From the NCBI RefSeq assembly GCF_003335585.1, contig NZ_QBFD01000015.1, forward strand, positions 258,304-322,303: DNA of 64,000 nucleotides, written 5' to 3'. Of this stretch, positions 41,116-50,731 are shown in pieces. The translations under genes were made by a program, and so were the position numbers. Within the stretch, counting starts at the first letter, position 1; every line of letters starts with the position of its first letter. The notes under the pieces are model-generated. The model was not told the origin of the DNA. It saw only the letters and a list, made by a program, of their open reading frames with translations, and did not search any database. Origin of the DNA: Sulfitobacter sp. DFL-14. Its GTDB lineage: Bacteria > Pseudomonadota > Alphaproteobacteria > Rhodobacterales > Rhodobacteraceae.

Positions 41116-41138
41116 GCCGCGCAACCGCGCGGCCCTTT
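41116..41138 (+). terminator. Possible attenuator hairpin before leuC
   Basis: A perfect 7-bp stem GCCGCGC (41116-41122) / GCGCGGC (41127-41133) with AACC loop, followed by CCTTT. It lies between the small ORF and the leuC start at 41174. The T run is short. Confidence 0.4.
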
Positions 41139-41173
41139 CGCCTGTTCCACACCACCAATACGGGAGAGGACCC

Positions 41174-42580
41174 ATGTCCCCCAAAACGCTTTACGACAAA
41201 ATCTGGGATGCCCACGTGGCCCACGAGGCCGAAGATGGCACCTGTCTGCTCTATATCGACCGTCACCTTGTCCACGAGGTGACAAGCCCGCAGGCCTTTG
41301 AAGGGCTGCGCATGACCGGTCGCACTGTCCGCGCACCGGACAAGACAATCGCGGTGCCGGATCACAACGTGCCGACCACCCTGGATCGCGCCAATGCCGA
41401 GACGATGACCGAAGACAGCCGTATCCAGGTGGCAGCGCTTGACACCAATGCAAAGGAATTCGGCCTGCATTACTATCCGGTGACCGATGTGCGTCAGGGC
41501 ATCGTGCATATCGTCGGCCCGGAACAGGGCTGGACCCTGCCCGGCATGACCGTGGTCTGCGGCGACAGCCACACCGCGACGCACGGGGCCTTCGGGGCGC
41601 TGGCCCATGGCATCGGCACCTCGGAGGTGGAGCACGTGCTGGCCACCCAGACGCTGATCCAGAAGAAATCGAAGAACATGAAGGTCGAAATCACCGGCAA
41701 ACTGGCACCGGGCGTCACTGCCAAGGACATCACCCTGTCCGTCATCGGCGCCACCGGCACGGCGGGCGGCACCGGCTATGTCATCGAATACTGCGGCGAG
41801 GCCATTCGCGAGCTGTCGATGGAAGGGCGCATGACCGTCTGCAACATGGCAATCGAAGGCGGCGCACGCGCGGGCCTGATCGCACCGGATGAAAAGACCT
41901 TTGAATATTGCAAGGGCCGCCCCCACGCACCGAAAGGCGCGCAGTGGGAAGCCGCGATGGACTGGTGGAAAACCCTCTTTTCTGACGACGATGCCCATTG
42001 GGACAAGGTGATCACGCTCAAGGGCGAGGACATCGCGCCGGTCGTGACCTGGGGCACCTCCCCCGAGGATGTGCTGCCCATCACCGCCAATGTTCCCGCC
42101 GCATCCGATTTCAAGGGCGGCAAGGTCGGGGCGGCTCAACGCTCGCTCGACTACATGGGGCTGACCGCCGGCACACCGCTGTCCGAAGTGGAAATCGACA
42201 CCGTCTTTATCGGATCCTGCACCAACGGCCGGATCGAGGACCTGCGCGCCGCCGCTGCGATCCTCAAGGGCAGGAAGATCAAGGAAGGCCTGCGCGCCAT
42301 GATCGTCCCCGGTTCGGGCCTTGTCCGTGCCCAGGCCGAGGAAGAAGGCCTTGCCGATATCTTCAAGGAGGCCGGGTTCGAATGGCGTCTGGCCGGCTGT
42401 TCCATGTGCCTGGCAATGAACCCCGACCAGCTGTCACCCGGTGAACGCTGCGCGGCCACCTCGAACCGCAACTTCGAGGGCCGTCAGGGCCGGGGGGGAC
42501 GCACCCACCTGATGTCACCCGCCATGGCAGCGGCAGCGGCGATCACCGGCAAGCTGACCGATGTTCGGACCATGATGTAA
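41174..42580 (+). CDS. leuC: 3-isopropylmalate dehydratase large subunit
   Basis: 468 aa. The start [16 protein letters not shown], the aconitase-family text [35 protein letters not shown] and the cluster cysteines ([15 protein letters not shown] and [12 protein letters not shown]) are complete. With LeuD it converts 2- to 3-isopropylmalate using a [4Fe-4S] cluster. GGAGAGGA lies 5-6 nt upstream of the ATG. Confidence 0.97.
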   Translation: MSPKTLYDKIWDAHVAHEAEDGTCLLYIDRHLVHEVTSPQAFEGLRMTGRTVRAPDKTIAVPDHNVPTTLDRANAETMTEDSRIQVAALDTNAKEFGLHYYPVTDVRQGIVHIVGPEQGWTLPGMTVVCGDSHTATHGAFGALAHGIGTSEVEHVLATQTLIQKKSKNMKVEITGKLAPGVTAKDITLSVIGATGTAGGTGYVIEYCGEAIRELSMEGRMTVCNMAIEGGARAGLIAPDEKTFEYCKGRPHAPKGAQWEAAMDWWKTLFSDDDAHWDKVITLKGEDIAPVVTWGTSPEDVLPITANVPAASDFKGGKVGAAQRSLDYMGLTAGTPLSEVEIDTVFIGSCTNGRIEDLRAAAAILKGRKIKEGLRAMIVPGSGLVRAQAEEEGLADIFKEAGFEWRLAGCSMCLAMNPDQLSPGERCAATSNRNFEGRQGRGGRTHLMSPAMAAAAAITGKLTDVRTMM

Positions 42581-42636
42581 CACCGGTGCCAGCCGAATCC
42601 CGGCTGGCATACCGGACATCGGAAGGAAGAAATGCT

Positions 42637-43158
42637 ATGAAACCCTGGCTTACACTTGTCCTCATGGGCGTCGTGCTGATCATCGGCGGCATTCTTGCCA
42701 TCGCGAATCCGCTCGCTGCTTCGATCGCGGTCACCACCCTGGTCGCTATCTTTTTCCTGCTGGGCGGCATCCTGCAGCTTTGGCTGCTGTTCAAGTCCGG
42801 GACAGGTTTTGACGGTGCGCTGAACTGGATCATCGCCCTGATCACCCTTGTGGTTGGTGTCTGGCTACTGGCCAACCCGCTGGAGGGCACGATTTCCCTG
42901 GCCATCGTCGTCGGCGTGGGTTTTGTCATCTCCGGCATCGCGCGGATCATCTGGGCAACTCGGGCAGGCCGGGACACGCCTTCTTATGTGCCGCTCCTGC
43001 TGTCCGGCGCTGCCTCGCTTCTTGTGGGTGTCGTGATCTTTTCCGACTTCCAGTCGCTGGCAACTCAACTGCTGGGGCTTCTGCTGGGCATTCAACTGGT
43101 CATGGACGGCGTCGGTTTTGCCGCCGTCGGCCTTGTCCTGCGCAACCGGCAGCCATGA
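42637..43158 (+). CDS. HdeD-like (DUF308) membrane protein
   Basis: 173 aa from ATG 42637 after GGAAGGAAG. Six predicted hydrophobic helices with Gly-rich turns (TLVLMGVVLIIGGILAIANPLAASIAV, LITLVVGVWLLANPLEGTI, LLLGIQLVMDGVGF) match the HdeD/DUF308 family, membrane proteins linked to acid resistance in E. coli. It lies between leuC and leuD, where it has no known biosynthetic role. Confidence 0.87.
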   Translation: MKPWLTLVLMGVVLIIGGILAIANPLAASIAVTTLVAIFFLLGGILQLWLLFKSGTGFDGALNWIIALITLVVGVWLLANPLEGTISLAIVVGVGFVISGIARIIWATRAGRDTPSYVPLLLSGAASLLVGVVIFSDFQSLATQLLGLLLGIQLVMDGVGFAAVGLVLRNRQP

Positions 43159-43245
43159 AAGCCATCACATCAAAAGCACCTCTGACAGGTGCATCCAACT
43201 ATCTGGCCCCCTCTCTGCGTGGCCCTGAAACAGGAGTTCATTTCA

Positions 43246-43851
43246 ATGGACAAGTTTGACACCCTCACCGGCATTGCGGCACCAATGCCCATGATCAATA
43301 TCGACACCGACATGATCATCCCCAAGCAGTTTCTGAAAACCATCAAGCGCTCTGGCCTTGGGGTGAACCTGTTCGACGAGATGCGGTACGACGACAACGG
43401 CAATGAAATTCCGGATTTCGTCCTGAACAAACCGCAATACCGCGATGCGGAAATCCTTGTGGCCGGTGACAACTTCGGTTGCGGATCGTCGCGTGAACAT
43501 GCCCCCTGGGCGATCAAGGATTTTGGCATCCGCTGCGTGATTGCCCCCTCCTACGCCGATATCTTCTACAACAACTGCTTCAAGAACGGCATTCTGCCCA
43601 TCGCCCTGCCGCAGGAACAGGTCGATGTCCTGATGAAGGACGCAGAGAAGGGCGCGAATGCACGCATGACCATCGACCTCGAAGCGCAAACCGTCACAAC
43701 ATCTGACGGAGAGACCTTTTCCTTCGAACTCGACTCCTTCAAGAAACACTGCCTGATGAACGGCCTCGACGATATCGGCCTGACCATGGAAAAAGCCGCC
43801 GCCATCGACAGTTTCGAAACAGCCGTCGCGCAAAGCCGGCCCTGGGTCTGA
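43246..43851 (+). CDS. leuD: 3-isopropylmalate dehydratase small subunit
   Basis: 201 aa from ATG 43246. The text [22 protein letters not shown] and the swivel loop [22 protein letters not shown] are diagnostic. It caps the LeuC active site. The 57 nt before the ATG and after the HdeD-like gene look non-coding. It is followed by a long hairpin at 43887-43915. Confidence 0.97.
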   Translation: MDKFDTLTGIAAPMPMINIDTDMIIPKQFLKTIKRSGLGVNLFDEMRYDDNGNEIPDFVLNKPQYRDAEILVAGDNFGCGSSREHAPWAIKDFGIRCVIAPSYADIFYNNCFKNGILPIALPQEQVDVLMKDAEKGANARMTIDLEAQTVTTSDGETFSFELDSFKKHCLMNGLDDIGLTMEKAAAIDSFETAVAQSRPWV

Positions 43852-43886
43852 CAGGCGCTGAATATTTCAGCAGAGTTTTCAAAGCA

Positions 43887-43915
43887 CTTGTGGGCGATAC
43901 CATTTCGCCCACAAG
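43887..43915 (+). terminator. Stem-loop after leuD
   Basis: A perfect 11-bp stem CTTGTGGGCGA (43887-43897) / TCGCCCACAAG (43905-43915) with a 7-nt loop, 36 nt after the stop. No T run follows, so it may be an mRNA 3' stabiliser. The rest of 43916-44142 shows no gene. Confidence 0.55.
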
Positions 43916-44142
43916 ATATGGATCGCGCCATTTTCCTGCCCGAAAATAGATGCAAGATGGCACCACCCCTGCCCTCAAAAAGCCCCAAGGTTTAAGTTCT
44001 GTTCATCAATAGTCTTGAGGATTGAGACGAAAGAAGGCACAAATTGGGCGATAATGAGGCAGGCCCCCAAACCCCGGGGCCAGCAAGTTGGGACAAGTAC
44101 GCGGCAATGCACCGCGGCTGGCCAGTTTGGAAGGGAAAACTA

Positions 44143-44979
44143 GTGATCGGACGGATGACAGGCGCCGCGGCGCGTGGTCTCTTTGTGGCCCTGTTGGTAT
44201 TGCTGCCAGCGCTTGTGCTTCCGGGCGTGGCTGCCGATTCCACACAGATCTCCGTTCTCATTGCTCTGCTGGCCGCTTTCCTGACCTTTGTCGAATACAA
44301 TTCCAACTTTCCCAGCATCATGGAATTCCGCGATGCGCCGCCTTTCAACCGGCTGCGCTTTGCCTCGCTCTTCGTGACGGTGCTGCTGCTGAGCATGATC
44401 TTGCGGGGCGCGACCGAGCCGACGTTGCTGACCGGCGCCTTGACCTCCGTCGGGACAATCATCGGCAATGCCGTCGACTTTCCCTATTCGCCGGTGCGCC
44501 TTGTGGTCCTGATGCTGCCGGAATCCGTCAGCCCCGAACTGGTTGCCTCCGTGCGGACTTCCGCCGGGCTCGCCTATCTGATTTCGCTGGTGGCAATGAC
44601 CGCCTTCCTGATCCTTGTCCGCGTGATGAACTGGCCCGCCCGCAAAGGTATTTTCAACGTATGGGTCAACCTTCCCCTGTTCGACCCGACGGTTGGGGGC
44701 GACGTTGTATACCGCCTGCAACGCGATGCCCGCGTGAATATCGCATTGGGTTTCCTGTTGCCCTTTATCATCCCCGCTCTGGTCAAGGCGGCGTCCGACC
44801 TGATAGACCCGATCACATTGCAAAATCCGCAAACCCTGATCTGGACAATCAGCGCATGGGCCTTTCTGCCTGCCAGCATGATCATGCGTGGCCTTGCAAT
44901 GGGCAAGGTCGCCGACATGATCGAAGACAAGCGTCGCCGCACCTACGCCGACGCGGATACCCCATTCCAGACTGCGTGA
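44143..44979 (+). CDS. Uncharacterised polytopic membrane protein
   Basis: 278 aa from GTG 44143, preferred over ATG 44107 and TTG 44044 because AAGGGA sits 6 nt upstream. Six or seven hydrophobic segments (AARGLFVALLVLLPALVLPGV, ISVLIALLAAFLTFVEYN, FASLFVTVLLLSMIL, LLTGALTSVGTIIGNAV, LAYLISLVAMTAFLILV, IALGFLLPFIIPALV). Between them lies FPSIMEFRDAPPFNRLRF, a conserved-looking loop. Unknown function. Its TGA overlaps the GTG of the next gene. Confidence 0.72.
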   Translation: MIGRMTGAAARGLFVALLVLLPALVLPGVAADSTQISVLIALLAAFLTFVEYNSNFPSIMEFRDAPPFNRLRFASLFVTVLLLSMILRGATEPTLLTGALTSVGTIIGNAVDFPYSPVRLVVLMLPESVSPELVASVRTSAGLAYLISLVAMTAFLILVRVMNWPARKGIFNVWVNLPLFDPTVGGDVVYRLQRDARVNIALGFLLPFIIPALVKAASDLIDPITLQNPQTLIWTISAWAFLPASMIMRGLAMGKVADMIEDKRRRTYADADTPFQTA

Positions 44980-45968
44980 TTGCCCTTTTCCTCTGCCTGA
45001 TCTGCAGCGTCTCGGCTGCATCGGCCGAGAGCGTCCGGATTGCCACCTACAACACCGAACTTGCGCGCGAGGGCCCTGGCCTCCTGCTGCGGGACATTCT
45101 GAAGGGTGACGATCCGCAGGTCGTCGCCGTGGTCGACGTGCTGGTCGCCGCCCGCGCCGATATCCTGGTTCTTCAGGGTATGGATTATGACCTGGAAGGG
45201 CGCGCCCTGGAGGCCCTTGCCGCGCAGCTCAAGGCGCGTGGCCTGACCTATCCCTACCGATACGCAGGCCCGCCCAATGCAGGCCTGATGACAGACCTGG
45301 ACCTGGATGGCGACAGCAGAGTTGGCGGGCCGGGTGATGCCCAGGGTTTCGGTCATTTCTTTGGCCAGGGGGCCATGGCGATACTGTCCCGCTTTCCGAT
45401 CAGACAGTCAGAAGTGCAGGATTATTCGACCCTGCTCTGGCGCGATCTGCCAGGGGCGCTTTTGCCCGGAACGCGGCAGGCGCCTTTCCCAAGTGCCGAG
45501 GCACTGGCGATACAGCGCCTGTCCAGCAACGGGCATTGGGTGGTGCCCATTGCACATCCCGCCCTGGGGCCCATTCACATTCTCACATATCACGCCGCGC
45601 CCCCGGTCTTTGACGGGCCGGAAGACCGCAATGGCAGACGCAACCACGATGAGACAGAATTCTGGCGGCAGTATCTTGATGGTCAATTCGGCCCCCCGCC
45701 TGCTGCACGTTTTATCCTGACCGGCGACGCGAACCTTGATCCGAACCGGGGGGATGGACGCAGCATCGCCATACGCCGGTTGCTGGGCGACGCACGTCTG
45801 CAAGACCCTTTGCCGGAACAGGCCACCGTGAACTGGCCGCAAACCGGGCCGCTGCGGGTGGACTACGTCCTGCCCTCTGCCGATTGGACCGTCATCGGAT
45901 CAGGGATCACCGCGCCCAATCCGGAGGCAAGCCGCCATCAGCTTGTTTGGGTCGAATTGGGGACCTGA
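44976..45968 (+). CDS. Secreted endonuclease/exonuclease/phosphatase-fold protein
   Basis: 330 aa from GTG 44976 overlapping the preceding TGA (GTGA); upstream codons in this frame are shadow sequence. A signal peptide (MIALFLCLICSVSAASA) is followed by EEP-fold motifs: RIATYNTEL, ADILVLQGMDYD, HFFGQGAMAILSRFPI, RFILTGDANLDPNRGDG and the C-terminal RVDYVLPSADW and SRHQLVWVEL. The usual catalytic Glu of DIVVLQE is Gln-Gly here (LVLQGMD) and the His in SDH is S-R-H-Q, as in many members. Metal-dependent phosphoesterase, substrate unknown; probably periplasmic. Confidence 0.82.
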   Translation: MIALFLCLICSVSAASAESVRIATYNTELAREGPGLLLRDILKGDDPQVVAVVDVLVAARADILVLQGMDYDLEGRALEALAAQLKARGLTYPYRYAGPPNAGLMTDLDLDGDSRVGGPGDAQGFGHFFGQGAMAILSRFPIRQSEVQDYSTLLWRDLPGALLPGTRQAPFPSAEALAIQRLSSNGHWVVPIAHPALGPIHILTYHAAPPVFDGPEDRNGRRNHDETEFWRQYLDGQFGPPPAARFILTGDANLDPNRGDGRSIAIRRLLGDARLQDPLPEQATVNWPQTGPLRVDYVLPSADWTVIGSGITAPNPEASRHQLVWVELGT

Positions 45969-46051
45969 TACCGGCCACCTGCCAAGCCCAACTTGACCCG
46001 CCGCGCCGGGCAGGCTACGCCGCCTGAAACATGATCTTTCAGGAGCATCCA

Positions 46052-47158
46052 ATGGCAAATCCCACCCTGTTAATCCTCGCTGGTGACGGCATCGGACCGG
46101 AAGTCATGGAGCAGGTCACCCGCGTGATCGACTGGTTCGGCGCGAAACGCGATCTTGCCTTCGATGTCGAACATGATCTGGTCGGCGGCGCCGCATATGA
46201 CAAGCATGGCACCCCGCTGCATGACGATACGATGGCCAAGGCGCTGGCGGCAGACGCCGTCCTTCTTGGCGCAGTGGGTGGTCCGAATTACGACAACCTT
46301 GATTTTAGCCTGAAACCTGAACGCGGCCTGTTGCGCCTGCGCAAGGAGATGGACCTGTTCTCAAACCTGCGCCCGGCACAATGCTTTGATGCGCTGGCTG
46401 ATTTCTCCTCGCTGAAAAAGGACGTGGTCGCCGGGCTCGACATCATGATCGTGCGCGAGCTGACATCGGGCGTCTATTTCGGGGAACCGCGCGGCATCTT
46501 CGAGGAAGGCAACGAACGCGTCGGCATCAACACTCAGCGCTACACCGAATCCGAAATCGAACGTGTGGCCCGGTCAGCCTTCGAACTGGCGCGCCGCCGC
46601 GGCAACAAGGTCTGCTCGATGGAGAAGGCCAACGTGATGGAATCGGGCGTGCTTTGGCGTGAAGTCGTTCAGCGCGTGCGCGACGCGGATTATCCGGATG
46701 TTGAACTGAGCCACATGTACGCCGACAACGGCGCGATGCAGCTTGTCCGCGCGCCCAAACAGTTCGACGTGATCGTGACAGACAACCTGTTCGGCGACAT
46801 CCTGTCCGATTGCGCCGCGATGCTGACCGGGTCGCTGGGCATGCTGCCCTCCGCCTCGCTTGGCGCGCCGAATGCCGATGGCCAGCCCAAGGCCCTCTAC
46901 GAACCCGTTCACGGCTCCGCCCCTGACATCGCGGGACAGGGCAAGGCGAACCCGATTGCCTGCATCCTCAGCTTCGCCATGGCGCTGCGCTATTCCTTTG
47001 ACCAGGGGGACGAGGCGACGCGGCTGGAACAGGCGGTCGAAAAGGTTCTGGCCGATGGCGCGCGCACCGCGGACCTGATGGGTCCTGACGGCGGCACACC
47101 TATTTCCACCACCGAAATGGGTGATGTGATCCTGGCAGCACTGGACGCCAGCCTGTGA
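46052..47158 (+). CDS. leuB: 3-isopropylmalate dehydrogenase
   Basis: 368 aa from ATG 46052 with AGGAG 8 nt upstream. Isopropylmalate dehydrogenase text: [33 protein letters not shown] ([20 protein letters not shown]), [53 protein letters not shown] and [20 protein letters not shown]. It oxidatively decarboxylates 3-isopropylmalate with NAD+, the step after LeuCD. It closes the leu region; leuA is not in the window. Confidence 0.97.
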   Translation: MANPTLLILAGDGIGPEVMEQVTRVIDWFGAKRDLAFDVEHDLVGGAAYDKHGTPLHDDTMAKALAADAVLLGAVGGPNYDNLDFSLKPERGLLRLRKEMDLFSNLRPAQCFDALADFSSLKKDVVAGLDIMIVRELTSGVYFGEPRGIFEEGNERVGINTQRYTESEIERVARSAFELARRRGNKVCSMEKANVMESGVLWREVVQRVRDADYPDVELSHMYADNGAMQLVRAPKQFDVIVTDNLFGDILSDCAAMLTGSLGMLPSASLGAPNADGQPKALYEPVHGSAPDIAGQGKANPIACILSFAMALRYSFDQGDEATRLEQAVEKVLADGARTADLMGPDGGTPISTTEMGDVILAALDASL

Positions 47159-47276
47159 CGGCTGTGGCTTAACGTGATGCACAGCGCTTGCGCAGGCCCA
47201 CCAAATATTCTGCGCAAGCCGGCGAATTGCCCAGTCGGCCCTTTACGCTGCACCCTGGCAATACTAACTCGGCGAC

Positions 47277-48302
47277 ATGCCCGAGGCGATCGTGACCAGT
47301 GAAAATCACCAGCAGGTCCGCAGCACCACCCTTAGGGGGGTGCTGATGGGGCTGCTGGCCTTTGCGCTCTATGCCAGCCACGATGCGGCGATCAAATCGC
47401 TTGGCAGCACCTATTCGCCATTCCAGATCGTTTTCTTTGTGGTGCTGCTGAGCTTTCCGATGGTGACGCTGATGCTGGTCAGTGACACGAAGGCAGAGAA
47501 CCTGCGCCCACGCGATCCGTTTTGGGCGGGGGTGCGCACCGCTGCCGTCGTGATCGGCGGTTTCTGCGCGTTTTACGCCTTTGCCGTCCTGCCCCTGGCC
47601 GAGACCTATGCAATTCTCTTTGCCTCGCCATTGATCATCACGGTCCTGTCCGTCCCCCTGCTGGGAGAGGTCGTGCGCGTGCACCGCTGGCTCGCTGTCC
47701 TTGCCGGCCTGATCGGGGTACTGGTGGTGCTGCGGCCGGGGTCGGCCGAATTGGGCCTTGGCCATCTGGCCGCACTGGTATCCGCCTTTGGCAGCGCCCT
47801 TGCGGCTGTCGTGATGCGCAAGATCGGCGCGCGGGAACGGCGAGAGGTCCTGCTGCTTTATCCGCTGCTGGCCAATTTCGGTGTGATGCTGTGCATCCTG
47901 CCGTTTGTCTATGTTCCGATGCCCCTTGCCGATCTCGGCCTTGTGCTGCTGATCGCCCTGCTTGCCGTCACCGCGATGAGCCTGATGATCCGTGCCTATA
48001 CCCTCGCCGATGCAGCCATTGTTGCCCCGATGCAGTACAGCCAAATCCTCTGGGCCACGCTGTTTGGCTGGCTGTTCTTTGCGGAAACCTCGGACCTGAC
48101 GACATTCATCGGAGCGGGAATCATCATCGCCAGCGGCGGCTATATCGTTCTGCGCGAAGCAGGCGGCGGCACATCGGAACATCTGCCCGTGCTGAACAAC
48201 CTCAGCCGCAGGCCGGAAATGGGCGGTATGCCCCGCCTCAGCCTGATCGCACGCAAGACTGTCGCAAGTGTAAGAGAACAATTGCCAAGGCAGCGCCACT
48301 AA
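47277..48302 (+). CDS. EamA/DMT-family transporter
   Basis: 341 aa with ten predicted TMs in two EamA repeats (about 20-155 and 165-290): GVLMGLLAFALYASHDAAIK starts repeat 1 and LGHLAALVSAFGSALAAVVMRKIG repeat 2, which ends in APMQYSQILWATLFGWLFFAETSD. DMT proteins export amino acids or other metabolites. The C-terminal 45 residues (RRPEMGGMPRL...REQLPRQRH) are a hydrophilic basic tail. Adjacent to tRNA-Pro. Substrate unknown. Confidence 0.88.
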   Translation: MPEAIVTSENHQQVRSTTLRGVLMGLLAFALYASHDAAIKSLGSTYSPFQIVFFVVLLSFPMVTLMLVSDTKAENLRPRDPFWAGVRTAAVVIGGFCAFYAFAVLPLAETYAILFASPLIITVLSVPLLGEVVRVHRWLAVLAGLIGVLVVLRPGSAELGLGHLAALVSAFGSALAAVVMRKIGARERREVLLLYPLLANFGVMLCILPFVYVPMPLADLGLVLLIALLAVTAMSLMIRAYTLADAAIVAPMQYSQILWATLFGWLFFAETSDLTTFIGAGIIIASGGYIVLREAGGGTSEHLPVLNNLSRRPEMGGMPRLSLIARKTVASVREQLPRQRH

Positions 48303-48322
48303 GCTATGTGGCGCGCATCGGT

Positions 48323-48399
48323 CGGGCTGTAGCGCAGCCTGGTAGCGCACCTGCTTCGGGAGCAGGGGGTCGGAGGTTCGAATCCTCTCAGCCCGACCA
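48323..48399 (+). tRNA. tRNA-Pro (anticodon CGG)
   Basis: The acceptor stem CGGGCTG (48323-48329) pairs with CAGCCCG (48389-48395), then A and an encoded CCA (48397-48399). The anticodon arm CCTGC/GCAGG encloses loop TTCGGGA with CGG in position 34-36. The T arm has GGTTCGAATC. Total 77 nt. Confidence 0.97.
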
Positions 48400-48460
48400 A
48401 TAACAAGATTTCATCAGGTAAGACCGGTTTTCAAAGGTTCATCACCTGAACAGACAGCCG

Positions 48461-49222
48461 TCATTGCAGAGCCTCAAAGCGTGCCTTCAGATCAGACTGC
48501 GCGCTGCGGTATGGCCCGGGGCCATAGCTGACCCGGGAAACACCGGTTTGCGCAACATCCCGGATTGAGGTCAGATCCCCCATCATCATGACGTTCACGG
48601 GCAGGCTCACGGCATCCACGATTCTTTTGATGAGCCGAGCGGCGCCAAGCCCAGGGATAAAGAACCCATTGGCACCTGCATCCTTGTATGCGGCTTCGCG
48701 CCTGATGGCTTCATCGATCAGACCATCGTGCTCGGATGGGTCAGAGCCAAGAAAAAGATCCGTCCGCGCGTTGATGAACAGATCGACACCTTCCTGCTCG
48801 GCGGCACTGCGGATGGCCGTGATCCGCTGCACCTGATCCTGAATGGAAAAAAGCCCATCGCCCTGCACAATCTGATCTTCGAAATTGATCCCGATGGCAC
48901 CTGCCTGAATGATCCGGCGCACATTTTCTGCAACTTCGCCAGGTGCAGCGGCATAGCCACTTTCAAAATCTACCGTGAGAGGAAGATCGACCGAGACTGC
49001 AATACGCTCAACCAGTTGAGCGACCAGATCCAGCGGGATGGTTTCCCCATCTGCAAATCCATGCGCTGCCGCCATCGACCAACTGCCGGTTGCGATCGCC
49101 TTTGCACCCGCTCTCTCCACCGTCCGCGCACCGCCTGCGTCCCAGATGTTATAGAGGACCAGCGGATCGCCCTTTACGTGCATTGTCCTGAACTGAGCAC
49201 TCTTTACTGCATGATCCTTCAT
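48461..49222 (-). CDS. Isocitrate lyase/PEP mutase superfamily protein
   Basis: 253 aa from ATG 49222 (AAAGGA upstream). The barrel motifs fit PEP-mutase/2-methylisocitrate-lyase-like enzymes: YNIWDAGGARTVERAGAKAIATGSWSMAAAHGFADGE, DFESGYAAAPGEV, GAIGINFEDQIV and INARTDLF. The canonical isocitrate-lyase KKCGH loop is absent, as in oxaloacetate-decarboxylase-like or phosphonate-related members. The reaction cannot be named. Its start overlaps the ada stop by 4 nt, so ada is translated first and coupled to it. Confidence 0.83.
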   Translation of the reverse strand: MKDHAVKSAQFRTMHVKGDPLVLYNIWDAGGARTVERAGAKAIATGSWSMAAAHGFADGETIPLDLVAQLVERIAVSVDLPLTVDFESGYAAAPGEVAENVRRIIQAGAIGINFEDQIVQGDGLFSIQDQVQRITAIRSAAEQEGVDLFINARTDLFLGSDPSEHDGLIDEAIRREAAYKDAGANGFFIPGLGAARLIKRIVDAVSLPVNVMMMGDLTSIRDVAQTGVSRVSYGPGPYRSAQSDLKARFEALQ

Positions 49223-50292
49223 TCTGCGTTGTCCTTTGAGGTTGTTTTGAAGTGTCGTTCGAGTTCGAGAAGTTTTTGTTTGCGCCAAAGCCCGCCGCCA
49301 TATCCCGTCAGTGATCCATCCGCACCAAGGACCCTGTGACAAGGTACGACAAGCGCAATCTGATTGGCACCATTTGCACGCGCAACGGCGCGGGTCGCCG
49401 AGGGCCGCCCGAGCCGATTGGCGAGCTCGGAATAGCTGCGGGTCACGCCGGGTGGGATCTGCAACAATTCAGCCCAGACACTTCGGGCAAAAGCAGAGCC
49501 TCCGAAAGCCAGCGGGGTCGAGAACCGGGCGGAAGTTCCGTCAAAAAAGGCGTCCAGTTCGCTTTTGATCTGCGCGCCGGGGCCGGTTTTTCCGATACCG
49601 ATCTTGCCCTTGGCAAAGGTATCCAGTTTGCCAAGCTCTGTTTTCAATGCCTTGCGATCCAGAAACTCCAGCAGATGCAGCCGGGACGTGCTGCAAACCG
49701 AAATCATGTTGCCCAGCGGCGTTTCGATCCAGTCGGCAAAAAGAAGCGGTGTGCTGTCCAGCCTGCCTGGCGCGCGCCCCAGAAGCCTGGAAAAGGACGC
49801 ACGGAATGCGCTGGGAGAGTCGAAGCCTGCATCCAATTGCGCATCAATGACCTGCCCGCCTCCGGCAATCGTCTCAAATCCATCCCGCAATCGCCGCTGT
49901 CGCGCCATCTCAAGAAACGTCATGCCGAACTGGCGTTTGAAGCTTCTTCGGACCGTCGAAAGATCGAACCCCATGCGTTCTATGTCCTGCTCCGACCAGC
50001 GATATGTCGACCGCTCGTCCAATGCCGCCAAAAGCGCGGTGATCGACGGATCGGCAGAGGCCATCGGCTGCAGCGGGTGACATCTTTTGCAAGGACGAAA
50101 GCCTGCTTCCAGGCAAGCGCCGACCGACGGATAGAAGGTGCAATTCTGCGGCTTTGGCTTGCGCGCGGGACAGGTCAGGCGGCAGAAAACACCTGTTGTG
50201 GACACGCCGACATAGGCTTGCCCGTCATAGGCGGCGTTGCGGGCCAATAACGCCTGATAAAGCGTGCTGTGATCTGGAAGGTCAAAAAGCAT
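49219..50292 (-). CDS. ada: Ada-type methyltransferase and transcriptional regulator
   Basis: 357 aa. The N-terminal Ada domain has four zinc Cys (C37, C41, C68, C71) in VFCRLTCPARKPKPQN and FRPCKRCHP; C37 would accept methyl groups from phosphotriesters. An AraC-type HTH follows (about 85-185, RSFKRQFGMTFLEMARQRRL) and a C-terminal O6-alkylguanine domain with VVPCHRVLGADGSLTGYGGG. It repairs alkylated DNA and, when methylated, activates its regulon. First gene of an operon with the lyase-like gene. Confidence 0.95.
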   Translation of the reverse strand: MLFDLPDHSTLYQALLARNAAYDGQAYVGVSTTGVFCRLTCPARKPKPQNCTFYPSVGACLEAGFRPCKRCHPLQPMASADPSITALLAALDERSTYRWSEQDIERMGFDLSTVRRSFKRQFGMTFLEMARQRRLRDGFETIAGGGQVIDAQLDAGFDSPSAFRASFSRLLGRAPGRLDSTPLLFADWIETPLGNMISVCSTSRLHLLEFLDRKALKTELGKLDTFAKGKIGIGKTGPGAQIKSELDAFFDGTSARFSTPLAFGGSAFARSVWAELLQIPPGVTRSYSELANRLGRPSATRAVARANGANQIALVVPCHRVLGADGSLTGYGGGLWRKQKLLELERHFKTTSKDNAE

Positions 50293-50731
50293 CCTTGGAA
50301 TATACCACCCTTGCAGGCCCCGCGCCGCCGGAAATCAGGCGTCTATTGTGGTGTTCTGAGAACCGGCAAAACATGGCGAAAATCACGCCACATAAGGCAG
50401 CATTCCACCTGGGATCCGCGCCGGACCGGCAGCTTTCTGGCAAGAATCACCCGTCGTTGACCCGCAATCCCATCGCTTCTGGTACGGACAATCGGGCCAA
50501 TTCCCGGCAAATACATGGCATGGGGGAGCCAGGCAATTGTGGCATTGTCGCCGCTCGCTGCCCAGTGCCGGGACTCTGGCCAGATTGGCGCGTGGCGGTG
50601 GAGAGTTACGCTATTTTTAGAGAAAACCTGCCTATCTTTTGAGGAGGATTGAGGCGAAATATTGACCAGACCAAGGCCGCACTCTGGGGCGGCGCTGATC
50701 AAATGGGGGCACATTTGAGAGGTTCACGACA
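50293..50731 (+). other. Long non-coding stretch upstream of the vWA gene
   Basis: About 440 bp with no convincing ORF on either strand. It must hold the divergent promoters of ada and of the TadG-like gene. A purine-rich GAGGAGG at 50639-50645 is not followed by a plausible gene. I see no strong hairpin, repeat or operator in it. Confidence 0.5.

Noticed and set aside
44088..44975. N-terminal extension of the EEP-fold protein through the membrane protein gene
   Set aside because: In this frame the text is Arg/Pro/Cys-rich and overlaps a clear membrane protein; the signal peptide at GTG 44976 marks the real start.
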